Shown piece by piece: positions 1 to 6,057 of a DNA stretch of 7,193 nucleotides. Position numbers and translations under genes: made by a program. The stretch spans positions 1-7,193 of the forward strand of contig ONWJ01000026.1 of assembly GCA_900321535.1 (NCBI GenBank). The letters are read 5' to 3'. Positions within the stretch are counted from its first letter, which is position 1. Every line of letters starts with the position of its first letter. The notes below the pieces were generated by a model. It saw only the letters and a list, made by a program, of their open reading frames with translations. It ran no database searches and was not told where the DNA came from. The DNA comes from an uncultured Erysipelotrichaceae bacterium. GTDB lineage: Bacteria; Bacillota_I; Bacilli_A; RFN20; CAG-826.

Positions 1-2
1 AG

Positions 3-575
3 CTCACCTCCTCCCGTTGGGAAGAAGGCTCCACCACCGATTTCACCGGTGGCTCTGCCTACACCAAAGAGACGGGCTTGAAGATCAAGACCAACGAAAT
101 CGTCGCTTCCAGCAAAGTCACCGAAGGTTGGTACACCAACTCCGGTCTCTCTGATCTTCCAAGCGAAATCAAGTCTCGTCTATTCAAAGTCAACGTCGCT
201 AACGACCTTGACGCGGACGAGAACCGCACCCCTGAATTCGGTGTCTTCTATAACGGTGACTACTACCTTACTCCAAAGGTTTCCTCCCGTGACGATGATA
301 CCCCAGAGTGCATCAGCGACACCTCTTCCTCCAACTGGTACATCATCCGTGTCGATGAGGCTGTCAAAGGTCCGAAACTTCAAGTCGGCGGCGAATCCGC
401 TTACCCAGAAGAAAAGATGGGCCAAATCGTTCAAGACGTCGCGACCTTGATCGCTGACGGCGATGCTTATAAGAAAGCCGCTCGTCAGTACTACGTCAAG
501 AAAGCCGCGCTCGCCTACCACGATCAGGCTGTCTATGATTATTTCAAAGAGACCTTCCCAGATCTCTTCGACTAA
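3..575 (+). CDS. C-terminal part of a PrsA/parvulin-like foldase (5' truncated by window edge)
   Basis: The frame is open from base 3 to a TAA at 573-575, giving 190 residues; the true start lies left of the window. An internal TTG at 78 is only a codon, not a credible start. The protein is acidic and Tyr/Asp-rich. The stretch NWYIIRVDEA resembles the last beta strand of a PpiC/parvulin domain. It is followed by a mostly helical segment of about 80 residues ending in YDYFKETFPDLFD, as in PrsA/SurA-type foldases where a C-terminal helical arm follows the isomerase domain. Such proteins are exported or lipid-anchored and help secreted proteins fold; the signal peptide would be outside the window. 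From memory, prsA, hit and yhaM are neighbours in Bacillus and Listeria, and the same three families meet here, which supports the guess. The fold assignment rests on weak motif resemblance. It could be another surface protein. Confidence 0.45.
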   Translation, partial: LTSSRWEEGSTTDFTGGSAYTKETGLKIKTNEIVASSKVTEGWYTNSGLSDLPSEIKSRLFKVNVANDLDADENRTPEFGVFYNGDYYLTPKVSSRDDDTPECISDTSSSNWYIIRVDEAVKGPKLQVGGESAYPEEKMGQIVQDVATLIADGDAYKKAARQYYVKKAALAYHDQAVYDYFKETFPDLFD

Positions 576-594
576 TCGAAACTCAAAACGAATT

Positions 595-620
595 GGGCGC
601 CCCATCGGCGCCCTTTCTCT
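595..620 (+). terminator. Intrinsic terminator after the foldase-like gene
   Basis: A perfect 7-bp GC-only stem (GGGCGCC at 595-601, GGCGCCC at 607-613) with a 5-base loop is followed by the T-rich run TTTCTCTTT. It lies 20 bases after the TAA of the upstream gene and before the hit SD, so it should end or attenuate transcription between the two genes. Confidence 0.8.
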
Positions 621-621
621 T

Positions 622-627
622 TATAAT
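622..627 (+). promoter_or_regulatory. Possible -10 box for the HIT gene
   Basis: TATAAT is a perfect sigma-A -10 hexamer placed 28 bases before the hit ATG and directly after the upstream terminator tail, a sensible place for an independent promoter. No convincing -35 hexamer is present; the expected position falls in the GC-rich terminator stem. The call is therefore tentative. Confidence 0.35.
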
Positions 628-654
628 ATATAGGCATAAGTCGGAGGAATAATC

Positions 655-1074
655 ATGAAAGATGTATTCTGCAAAATCATCGATGGTGAAATCCCATCTA
701 GCAAAGTCTATGAAGACGATGAAGTCATCGCGATTCTAGACATCTCCCAAACCACCAGAGGCCACACTTTGGTCATCCCGAAAGAGCATTATGATTCTTT
801 CCTTTCTTGCCCTACGGATCTCATCGCCAAAGTCTTCGCGGTCGCTAGACGCATTGGCCAAGCCGAGGTTTCTATTTTGGGTGCAAAGGGCGTTAATATC
901 CTCACCAACTGCGGTGAGGCAGCAGGACAAAGCGTCCCCCATTTCCACGTCCACGTCATTCCTAGATATACCGGAGGGGAAGGCGGCTTCTCCATCACCA
1001 TGAAGAGCCAAAACACCTCAGATATCGATTTGCCGCGCCTTGCCTACCAAATCAAAGAAGCGCTCGACGAATAA
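655..1074 (+). CDS. hit: HIT-family (Hint-type) nucleotide hydrolase
   Basis: A complete 139-residue protein, the usual length for bacterial Hint proteins. It opens with the typical FCKIIDGEIPSSKVYED block. Asp29 and the TRGHTLVIPKEH segment (about 33-45) build the nucleotide pocket. It ends the core with GQSVPHFHVHVIPR (91-104), which holds the HIT triad H96-x-H98-x-H100; His98 is expected to be the nucleophile that takes up the AMP group. The family hydrolyses purine nucleoside phosphoramidates and acyl-adenylates in the cytoplasm; the physiological substrate is usually unknown. The start is set by GGAGG at 643-647, 7 bases before ATG. Many Bacilli homologues begin CxxC and bind zinc; here the first Cys is replaced by Asp3 and only Cys6 remains, so that zinc site is probably incomplete. 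The gene stands alone between two terminators, downstream of a PrsA-like gene, a neighbourhood known in Bacillus. Confidence 0.95.
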   Translation: MKDVFCKIIDGEIPSSKVYEDDEVIAILDISQTTRGHTLVIPKEHYDSFLSCPTDLIAKVFAVARRIGQAEVSILGAKGVNILTNCGEAAGQSVPHFHVHVIPRYTGGEGGFSITMKSQNTSDIDLPRLAYQIKEALDE

Positions 1075-1090
1075 TATCTTCCTAGACAAT

Positions 1091-1138
1091 AACGAGCAGT
1101 GTGACGAGGGTCTAGTCTCGCCGCTCTGCTCGTTTTTT
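1091..1138 (+). terminator. Strong intrinsic terminator of hit
   Basis: An interrupted hairpin starts 17 bases after the hit stop. AACGAGCAG (1091-1099) pairs with CTGCTCGTT (1126-1134). Inside it, GTG (1101-1103) pairs with CGC (1122-1124, one G-T pair) and CGAG (1105-1108) pairs with CTCG (1117-1120), leaving an 8-base loop. The T run covers 1133-1138. The complement has no T run at its far side, so it should act mainly on the + strand. Confidence 0.92.
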
Positions 1139-1382
1139 AATATCGCGCTGGCGCCGCGATTGAGGTCCCGAGATATCTAATTCTTCTTTTCTACCATAGC
1201 GTTCTATTGCCGAAGCCTCTTATTCATTACTTGATTTAATGAATCTCAAGGCTTATTAGACTTAAATAAAACACTGGGCTGATTTCTTCAATCAACTGGG
1301 TTTTTGTCTACTAACGCATAAAAACATGGCGGACTATAGACAAGTATTGCTAAGCCTTTTCGAGTGTTTTGGCGGCCACATC
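1139..1382. other. Gene-free intergenic region rich in inverted repeats; possible structured RNA
   Basis: No plausible gene was found in either strand; the only ATG-led frames are very short and lack an SD. The region lies between the + strand hit terminator and the - strand terminator of the yhaM operon. Visible inverted repeats are: ATCGCG/CGCGAT (1142-1147 with 1155-1160); AAGCCT/AGGCTT (1213-1218 with 1249-1254) enclosing ATTCATT/AATGAAT (1222-1228 with 1238-1244); AAAACACT/AGTGTTTT (1268-1275 with 1363-1370) enclosing TGATT/AATCA (1280-1284 with 1290-1294) and TTGTCTA/TAGACAA (1304-1310 with 1337-1343). ACTGGG is repeated directly at 1273 and 1295. A weak promoter-like pair TTGATT-17 bases-TATTAG lies at 1231-1259. 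No known RNA family was recognised; some of these pairings are expected by chance in a region this size. Confidence 0.35.
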
Positions 1383-1408
1383 AAAAACGACTGGCGGAAG
1401 TCAGTCGT
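1382..1408 (-). terminator. Intrinsic terminator of the minus-strand operon
   Basis: ACGACTG (1387-1393) and CAGTCGT (1402-1408) form a perfect 7-bp stem with an 8-base loop. Read on the minus strand the stem is followed by a run of T (complement of A at 1383-1387). It begins 16 bases after the TAG at 1425-1427, not after the earlier TGA at 1617, which marks 1425 as the ancestral end of the last operon gene. Confidence 0.85.
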
Positions 1409-1424
1409 CTTATCTTATTGGATT

Positions 1425-1616
1425 CTATTTCTTGAGTTCCTCAAGCGCCTGCTCCGCGTTTAGACCGGCAGGACGGTCTGGCTCAACCGTGTAGAACGGT
1501 TTATAGAAATAACGCTCATCCATGTTGAATAGTTTCGCGGTGGAATTGCCAGGCTCAACCGAGGCATAAGCCTTATCCAAAATATTCATCTTCGCATCGA
1601 GGTCATCGATCGCCGC
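1425..1616 (-). pseudogene. yhaM: C-terminal part of yhaM lying beyond an in-frame TGA
   Basis: Directly after the TGA at 1617-1619, the same frame stays open for 63 codons to a TAG at 1425-1427. The translation begins AAIDDLDAKMNILDKAY and includes ERYFYKPFY. This matches the standard YhaM C-terminus, where from memory B. subtilis has a similar IDNLDAKMN block and ends near SFYKP. The Asp of the IDDLDAK block is the last conserved metal ligand of the HD domain, so this part is needed for catalysis. There is no SD or suitable start that would let it be made on its own. Codon use and conservation look intact, which argues for a recent stop mutation, a sequencing or assembly error, or readthrough, not an old decaying tail. 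Confidence 0.8.
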
Positions 1617-2474
1617 TCAGACATGCGCTTCGCGCGTTAACGGACGCACGGGTGAGCCGAAATCGGGTTGTCCATGATGAGAAAGGATCATATGTTCCAT
1701 GCAAACAGCGACCTCTTTTTTGCGGAAAAGAGGATGGGTTTCCACTTGTTCTTCTTCCGGCAGATCATCATAAGCATACATGCCAAGTTCTTTCGCGGCT
1801 TTCCTAAGTTCAGCTTGCCCGATGGAAATATGGCCAAGCATCTTTCCTTCTAAGGTAAAGGCAGTCGATTGAACGCCAGAAAGCTCTACCGTCTTGCCAA
1901 GATCATGAATAATCGCTCCGCCTAGAAGAACATCGCGGTTGATTTGAGGGTAGACGCTGCAAACCTTCACCGTCATATCAGCCATGGTGATGGAATGATA
2001 GAGAAGTCCAGAAATATAGTCATGGTGATTTCTTACCGCGGCTGGCCAAACATAGAAACGTTTCGCAAAGTTCGCTAATAATTTGGTAACCAGCATTTTG
2101 ACGTCATTGTTTTGGATGGAATCAACGTAAGCGTCTAGTTTAGCTTTCATTACCTTCAAATCCATCGGAGCAGTTGAAATGAATTGGGCCCAATCGACCT
2201 CATCTTCATTCACTTTGGCGGCTTCCATGATCTTTAGTTGGAGGGTTTTGTTATATTTATTGACCTTGCCTTCGATATAGATGACTTTGCCTTTGACGAT
2301 GATATCTTCATCTTCAAGGGTAGAACTCCATTTACGGCCTTCCATCGTGCCAGAGCTATCTTGCAAAACGACGGCTAAATAATTGCCGCCTTTGTTATCG
2401 ACGCAGCGCTTCACATCGTTGACAAAGAAATTGCCATAGACGTTGGTCCCGTCAGTCATTTCCGTAATCTTCAT
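1617..2474 (-). CDS. yhaM: YhaM-family 3'-5' exoribonuclease, OB-fold plus HD domain, stopped early by TGA
   Basis: From ATG at 2474 the frame gives 285 residues before TGA at 1617-1619; with the continuation to 1425 it would be 349, against about 314 in B. subtilis. An N-terminal OB-fold (about residues 10-85, with LQDSSGTMEGRKW) is followed by a linker and an HD hydrolase domain. Metal-site residues visible are His160 (GLLYH), His190-Asp191 (IIHDLGK), His215 (LGHIS) and His266-His267 (ILSHHG). The final conserved Asp lies beyond the TGA, so the stopped form is predicted to be inactive. YhaM degrades RNA, and also single-stranded DNA, from the 3' end with metal ions in the cytoplasm. The start is set by GGAGG at 2484-2488, 9 bases upstream; an upstream in-frame extension to 2546 lies wholly inside recX and lacks an SD. 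The gene overlaps the recX end by 23 bases, suggesting translational coupling. Confidence 0.9.
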   Translation of the reverse strand: MKITEMTDGTNVYGNFFVNDVKRCVDNKGGNYLAVVLQDSSGTMEGRKWSSTLEDEDIIVKGKVIYIEGKVNKYNKTLQLKIMEAAKVNEDEVDWAQFISTAPMDLKVMKAKLDAYVDSIQNNDVKMLVTKLLANFAKRFYVWPAAVRNHHDYISGLLYHSITMADMTVKVCSVYPQINRDVLLGGAIIHDLGKTVELSGVQSTAFTLEGKMLGHISIGQAELRKAAKELGMYAYDDLPEEEQVETHPLFRKKEVAVCMEHMILSHHGQPDFGSPVRPLTREAHV

Positions 2475-3270
2475 GATCAAATTCCTCCAATGCGGCTTTG
2501 ATATCCTCGTAGGGATAGCCTTTTCTAGCCAAAGAGAGCGCGACACGGCGCGTTAAATCATAGCCGTGGTATTTCTTGCTGTAGCGGGCTTTAACGCGCT
2601 GGGCCTCGGCTTTTAAGCGTTCTAGTTCAAGTTCAGGATCGCCCATGACGAATTCTAGTCTTGCTGCCTCTTGGGCGATATGTTCATCAAATCCGCGACG
2701 AAGCAAAGCGGATGTGACTTTATACATCTTTTTGGTGTTCGTGTTCTTAGCATATTTCTTGTTTGCCAAGGCCGCGAATTTCCTAGCTTTGGATAGCTCG
2801 GTTAATTCATCGAATTGAAGCGAAGAGAGAATCTCGTCCTCAATGCCTTTGTGCTTCAAATCGAATAAGACGCGGTTGCGACCATATAGTTTCACTCCCG
2901 CGACGTCTCTAGCGTAAGTGGTCGCATATAGCTCATCGTTGATCAAGCCTTCTTCTTCCAGCTTATAGATCAAGCGATAGGCGGTCTTTTCATCCGCCCC
3001 TTTGCCATAGAGATATTGAATGGTTTCGTGTTTGGTGTGGAGCTCTTTGACGGCATAACGGAGCACCGCGTTGGTGATTTTGTCTTCCGACGCCAAAACA
3101 AGTAACGCCTTGTATTCGTCTTGAGAGAGAACTTTCTCAGCGTATAAAGGCTGTTCAGTGAATGCATTTTTGGAGAAGGAAAGCTCGTCTCCATCAGCAA
3201 AACGCACAAGCACCTTGCGCTTACCAAACTTAATCGATTGAATCTTTTTACCAGTTTCTTCTAACGACAC
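2452..3270 (-). CDS. recX: RecX, regulator of RecA
   Basis: A 272-residue protein, close to the ~264 of B. subtilis RecX. The N-terminal ~45 residues (KKIQSIKFGKRKVLVRF..) form the beta-rich head seen in Bacilli RecX. The rest is a chain of three-helix repeats: about 64-115 with the hallmark LEEEGLINDELYA, 115-150 with YGRNRVLFDLKHKGI, 160-206 with SALLRRGFDE, and 215-265 with RRVALSLARKGYPYEDI. RecX binds in the groove of the RecA filament and adjusts recombination and SOS activity. The start is GTG at 3270, chosen because GGAGG at 3280-3284 lies 9 bases upstream; it overlaps the glycosyltransferase end by 23 bases. The stop is TGA at 2452-2454. Reading through it would push the frame about 60 bases further into yhaM, which supports TGA being a true stop in this genome. 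Confidence 0.93.
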   Translation of the reverse strand: MSLEETGKKIQSIKFGKRKVLVRFADGDELSFSKNAFTEQPLYAEKVLSQDEYKALLVLASEDKITNAVLRYAVKELHTKHETIQYLYGKGADEKTAYRLIYKLEEEGLINDELYATTYARDVAGVKLYGRNRVLFDLKHKGIEDEILSSLQFDELTELSKARKFAALANKKYAKNTNTKKMYKVTSALLRRGFDEHIAQEAARLEFVMGDPELELERLKAEAQRVKARYSKKYHGYDLTRRVALSLARKGYPYEDIKAALEEFDHEDYGND

Positions 3271-4423
3271 GTTGGTAGACCTCCATTACTGATTGATAGA
3301 AATGCTCCATGGAATAAGGCTCAATCGCATCCATGGCTTGAGTGATGATCGCGTTTCTCCCCTCTTTTGATAAATTGATGACATGCTCCAGCTTCTTGCC
3401 AAAATCATTTTCGTCCAAGAAGAAGAAGCCCGTTTCCCCATCTTTGATCGTGCCGACAAGGTTATCATCATAACGGGCAAGCACCACTAAGGAAGCAGAC
3501 ATGGCCTCCATGAAGGTTAACCCCTGCGTCTCAGATAACGATGCCGAGGCAAAAGCGTCACCAAGATGATAATAGATCTGCGTCTTGTCAGGCGAGACTT
3601 TGCCAGTGAAAATCACGTGATCGGAAATGCCAAGATTAATGGCTAATTCCTTAAGTTCATCTTCGGCCGGACCCCACCCTGTAATGACAAATTTCGTGGG
3701 TTTTGCAGGGTTTTTTGATAAATATTGGGCGTATCCCCTTAACAAAACGTCAATGGATTTCTCCTTCGCGATACGTCCTAAGGAAAGGATGACAAAGTCA
3801 TTTGGGGCGATTCCGAATTGCTGTTTCAACGCCATCGTCTCAGCCTTGTTTTCGTTTTCTTTGCTGAAACGAGAGAACTCAATGCCAGTAGGCACAACTG
3901 TGATATTCGCGTCTAGTCCAATCGAACGAAGGTAATCATAGATCTTATCTGACGGGGCGATGACCTCATCGAAGTTCTTCAGTTTGTTGCGGTAAAAACC
4001 TCTCACGATAGAACGAGCAGCACGGTCGAAATGACCTTTTGTTACGTAGTAAGCGTAATCCTCGATCATCGTGTGATAGGTATAGATGATGCCAAGATGA
4101 AGCCTCGATGCAACGACTTGGCTAAGCATGCCAACCCCAATATCGGTTTGGGCGTGGATGACTTCCGGATGGAAATCCACGATATATTTCATGGCCTCAT
4201 CGTTATAAGGCCACGAGAAGCGATACCCATATAATTGCTTCATATTGAAGCCGGGAATACGCAGAACGTTATCCTTGAAATAAAGCTTGTTGCCAAGCGA
4301 GTTGGTGGTAACGACCAAAACCTTATGGCCATGTTCCATCAAGGTTTTGCAAAGATTCGCGCAGGAAGTCGCAACCCCGTTGATTTCGGGCGGATATGTG
4401 TCGGTGAAGATAGCGATGTTCAT
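3248..4423 (-). CDS. GT4-family glycosyltransferase, probably diacylglycerol glucosyltransferase type
   Basis: A 391-residue retaining GT-B enzyme. The N-terminal Rossmann half starts MNIAIFTDTYPPEINGVATS, with the glycine loop typical of acceptor-side GT4 enzymes that act on lipids. The C-terminal half carries GRIAKEKSID (about 216-225), a phosphate-binding Arg/Lys pair, and the E-x7-E motif as SETQGLTFME (Glu298 and Glu306), which contacts the sugar nucleotide. The opening resembles 1,2-diacylglycerol 3-glucosyltransferases that make the glycolipid anchor of membranes and lipoteichoic-like polymers at the inner leaflet. Donor and acceptor cannot be proven from sequence. The start is ATG at 4423 with GGAG at 4432-4435, 8 bases upstream; the in-frame TTG at 4429 would sit too close to this SD. 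The ATG lies 2 bases after the TGA of the membrane-protein gene, indicating coupled expression. It ends with TAA at 3248-3250. Confidence 0.9.
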   Translation of the reverse strand: MNIAIFTDTYPPEINGVATSCANLCKTLMEHGHKVLVVTTNSLGNKLYFKDNVLRIPGFNMKQLYGYRFSWPYNDEAMKYIVDFHPEVIHAQTDIGVGMLSQVVASRLHLGIIYTYHTMIEDYAYYVTKGHFDRAARSIVRGFYRNKLKNFDEVIAPSDKIYDYLRSIGLDANITVVPTGIEFSRFSKENENKAETMALKQQFGIAPNDFVILSLGRIAKEKSIDVLLRGYAQYLSKNPAKPTKFVITGWGPAEDELKELAINLGISDHVIFTGKVSPDKTQIYYHLGDAFASASLSETQGLTFMEAMSASLVVLARYDDNLVGTIKDGETGFFFLDENDFGKKLEHVINLSKEGRNAIITQAMDAIEPYSMEHFYQSVMEVYQRVVRRNW

Positions 4424-4425
4424 GA

Positions 4426-5892
4426 TCAAATCTCCAACTTATCCCAGTCGTCTTCCTGGTTCTTTTTGCGGCGTTTCTTCTTTCCGCCTACAGTTTCATC
4501 AACTTGGCTCTTTGTCGAAGAACGCTTCTTTGGCTGCGCTTTGGGTTTCTTAGATTTCTTAGGTGTTGGGGTCGATTCATCCCCTTCTTCTGCCTTACCT
4601 TTTCTACTAGGACGAAGCTTTTCTAACAGTTCCCTGCGGGAAAGCTGGGCGGTTTCGTACATCGTATCCGCAGAAATCTTACGTTCATCAAAGGTCTCCA
4701 GCTGCAAATCGACGAAGGTTTGGCGGTTGGCGGTGACCGGCGTTTGCTGGCCGCGGGAACGATAAAGCGCGGCGACCAACCCAGAGACCACCAAAACAAA
4801 GTGGAAGGTCACGGTTCTCCAAAGGATCTGAGTAGAAGCGATTGTCGCGCCGATATCGACATATGGGTTTTGGGTGCCGTTAGGAAGGAAGGCATAGAAA
4901 TCATGAAATAAGTAAGAATAGAAAAGCTCAGAAACGCCAGCCGAACCTGGAAGAGGAATCAAACCGGTTACCATCTGATGGAACGAGGATAAGAAAGAGG
5001 CATGGAACATCTGTGAGATATCGAATGTCGATTCAGGGCCCCACGCTTTCAAAGAAAGACCGGCGAAATAAGGAATCGAGTCGCGGAGGAAAATAAGCAA
5101 AACGAACAGGGTAAACTGCAAAATCAAAACCGGGATATTGGACTGGAGACGTCGTAACTCAATCTTGAAGTTCTCAACTTGAACACGGAGATTTTCTCTG
5201 GTCTTATCTGGTTTTTTGATGAGGCGAATCTTGGCTAAGAAGCCGATGACATAATGGAGAATGAAGTTATGGAAACGATGGCTGTAGCTCATCGAGAACA
5301 TCATGACGATGACGAAGAGGTTCAAGCCGAAACCAATCAAAATCAAAGGCCACATCGGAAGTGTCCAATCGATGCTGCCGAATTGAATGTGGGCAGTGAT
5401 GGACATGACGGTGTTCCATTCGAAAATCAAGGCAACAACATCGAATCCGATCAACGCGCTCTGGAAGATGATGAACCACATGACCATGATAGATGCCGCG
5501 TTAGAGATCTGAATCCCCTGCGACTTCATGGTGTAGGCTTCCATGATCTGACCACCAGAAGCACCAGGCGTAACGTTGCTATAGAATTGCCCGACTAACG
5601 TCGCGGCGATACCTTGGTGGAATTTATAGGTTCGGGTATATAGACGACAGAACACCAGAATGATGATGCCGTCAATGACAAAGCCCAAAGCCACAAGGCC
5701 CACCATCAAAAGGATCATCCAGACATCGGCTTGGGCAAACGCGTTCATAACCTCTTGGGTGTGGCCCCATAAAGAGACGACCAAAGAAACGATGGTCACA
5801 ACCAAAACAATCGAAATATAGAGAACGTACCTGAGACTAGATTTTTTCTTCTTCGCGGATGTCTCTTCCGCCGTTTGATCGTGGATAGCCAT
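4426..5892 (-). CDS. YbhN/UPF0104-type polytopic membrane protein (LPG synthase TM-region family), lysine-rich tail
   Basis: About 488 residues from ATG 5892. A short charged N-terminus (EETSAKKKKSS) leads into roughly eight hydrophobic segments between residues 20 and 378. Two family signatures are clear: GQFYSNVTPGASGGQ (101-115) and IPLPGSAGVSE (312-322), as in the PF03706/COG0392 family that includes the flippase half of MprF. Members are thought to move lipids or lipid-linked sugars across the membrane. No aminoacyl-transferase domain follows, so this is a stand-alone flippase-like unit. The last ~60 residues are a disordered, strongly basic cytoplasmic tail with clusters such as KKSKKPK and GGKKKRRKKN, ending in an acidic DDWDKLEI. 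It is the first gene of the minus operon and sits 2 bases from the glycosyltransferase, so export of its glycolipid is a fair inference. The start is uncertain: GTG 5922 and ATG 5910 or 5901 are in frame, and none has a good SD. Confidence 0.88.
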   Translation of the reverse strand: MAIHDQTAEETSAKKKKSSLRYVLYISIVLVVTIVSLVVSLWGHTQEVMNAFAQADVWMILLMVGLVALGFVIDGIIILVFCRLYTRTYKFHQGIAATLVGQFYSNVTPGASGGQIMEAYTMKSQGIQISNAASIMVMWFIIFQSALIGFDVVALIFEWNTVMSITAHIQFGSIDWTLPMWPLILIGFGLNLFVIVMMFSMSYSHRFHNFILHYVIGFLAKIRLIKKPDKTRENLRVQVENFKIELRRLQSNIPVLILQFTLFVLLIFLRDSIPYFAGLSLKAWGPESTFDISQMFHASFLSSFHQMVTGLIPLPGSAGVSELFYSYLFHDFYAFLPNGTQNPYVDIGATIASTQILWRTVTFHFVLVVSGLVAALYRSRGQQTPVTANRQTFVDLQLETFDERKISADTMYETAQLSRRELLEKLRPSRKGKAEEGDESTPTPKKSKKPKAQPKKRSSTKSQVDETVGGKKKRRKKNQEDDWDKLEI

Positions 5893-6002
5893 GCAAAGCA
5901 TGACTATCATAGCCCATAACACGCCATAAAGGAAAGCACGGAAATTTCAAAAATCCAAAATCCCTGCAAAACCCCACTAAATTCATAAAATTTTCTTTTT
6001 TG

Positions 6003-6031
6003 TTTACAGCGGCTAAATTTTCTAATAAATT
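6003..6031 (+). promoter_or_regulatory. Predicted sigma-A promoter of the nuclease gene
   Basis: TTTACA (6003-6008, five of six to TTGACA) and TAAATT (6026-6031, four of six to TATAAT) are separated by the optimal 17 bases. The start of transcription would be near 6038, giving a short leader with AGGGGAA (6044-6050) as SD before ATG 6058. Confidence 0.55.
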
Positions 6032-6034
6032 TAG
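6013..6034. repeat. Perfect inverted repeat over the -10 region (possible operator)
   Basis: CTAAATTT (6013-6020) and AAATTTAG (6027-6034) are perfect reverse complements with a 6-base spacer. They cover the promoter spacer and the -10 hexamer of the nuclease gene. The size suits a dimeric repressor site. Low-complexity AT sequence makes chance occurrence possible. Confidence 0.4.
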
Positions 6035-6057
6035 TAAGTCTTTAGGGGAATCGCATA

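Larger units (their letters stand above)
5893..6057. promoter_or_regulatory. Divergent intergenic region between flippase operon and nuclease gene
   Basis: About 165 AT-rich bases separate the two divergent genes. It holds the nuclease promoter, its inverted repeat and its SD. On the minus strand I found no convincing sigma-A promoter and no good SD before the membrane-protein gene, although the operon should start here. Confidence 0.6.

Noticed and set aside
180..605. Minus-strand open frame opposite the first gene
   Set aside because: It is a shadow of the foldase-like frame. It begins within the terminator stem and has no SD or family signature.
1273..1305. Direct repeat ACTGGG around a small hairpin followed by TTTTTG, as a separate terminator
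   Set aside because: The stem is only 5 AT-rich base pairs and the GC-rich parts are direct, not inverted, repeats. It is better treated as part of the intergenic structure.
1617..1619. Genome-wide TGA = Trp (code 4) to explain the yhaM TGA
   Set aside because: recX ends in TGA at 2452-2454 and the membrane-protein gene in TGA at 4426-4428, each at the start of the next gene. Treating these as Trp would create long overlaps in the wrong frame.
1600..1619. Selenocysteine insertion at the yhaM TGA
   Set aside because: A small ATCGA/TCGAT hairpin lies just downstream, but it lacks a recognisable SECIS loop, and the position is a hydrophobic, non-catalytic residue in homologues.
2475..2546. Upstream extension of yhaM to 2546
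   Set aside because: The added 24 residues lie entirely within recX and have no SD, whereas ATG 2474 has GGAGG at the right distance and begins the OB-fold directly.
4235..4765. Long + strand open frame of 176 codons
   Set aside because: It is antisense to the well-supported glycosyltransferase and flippase-like genes, has no SD, and its translation looks like a reverse-frame shadow.
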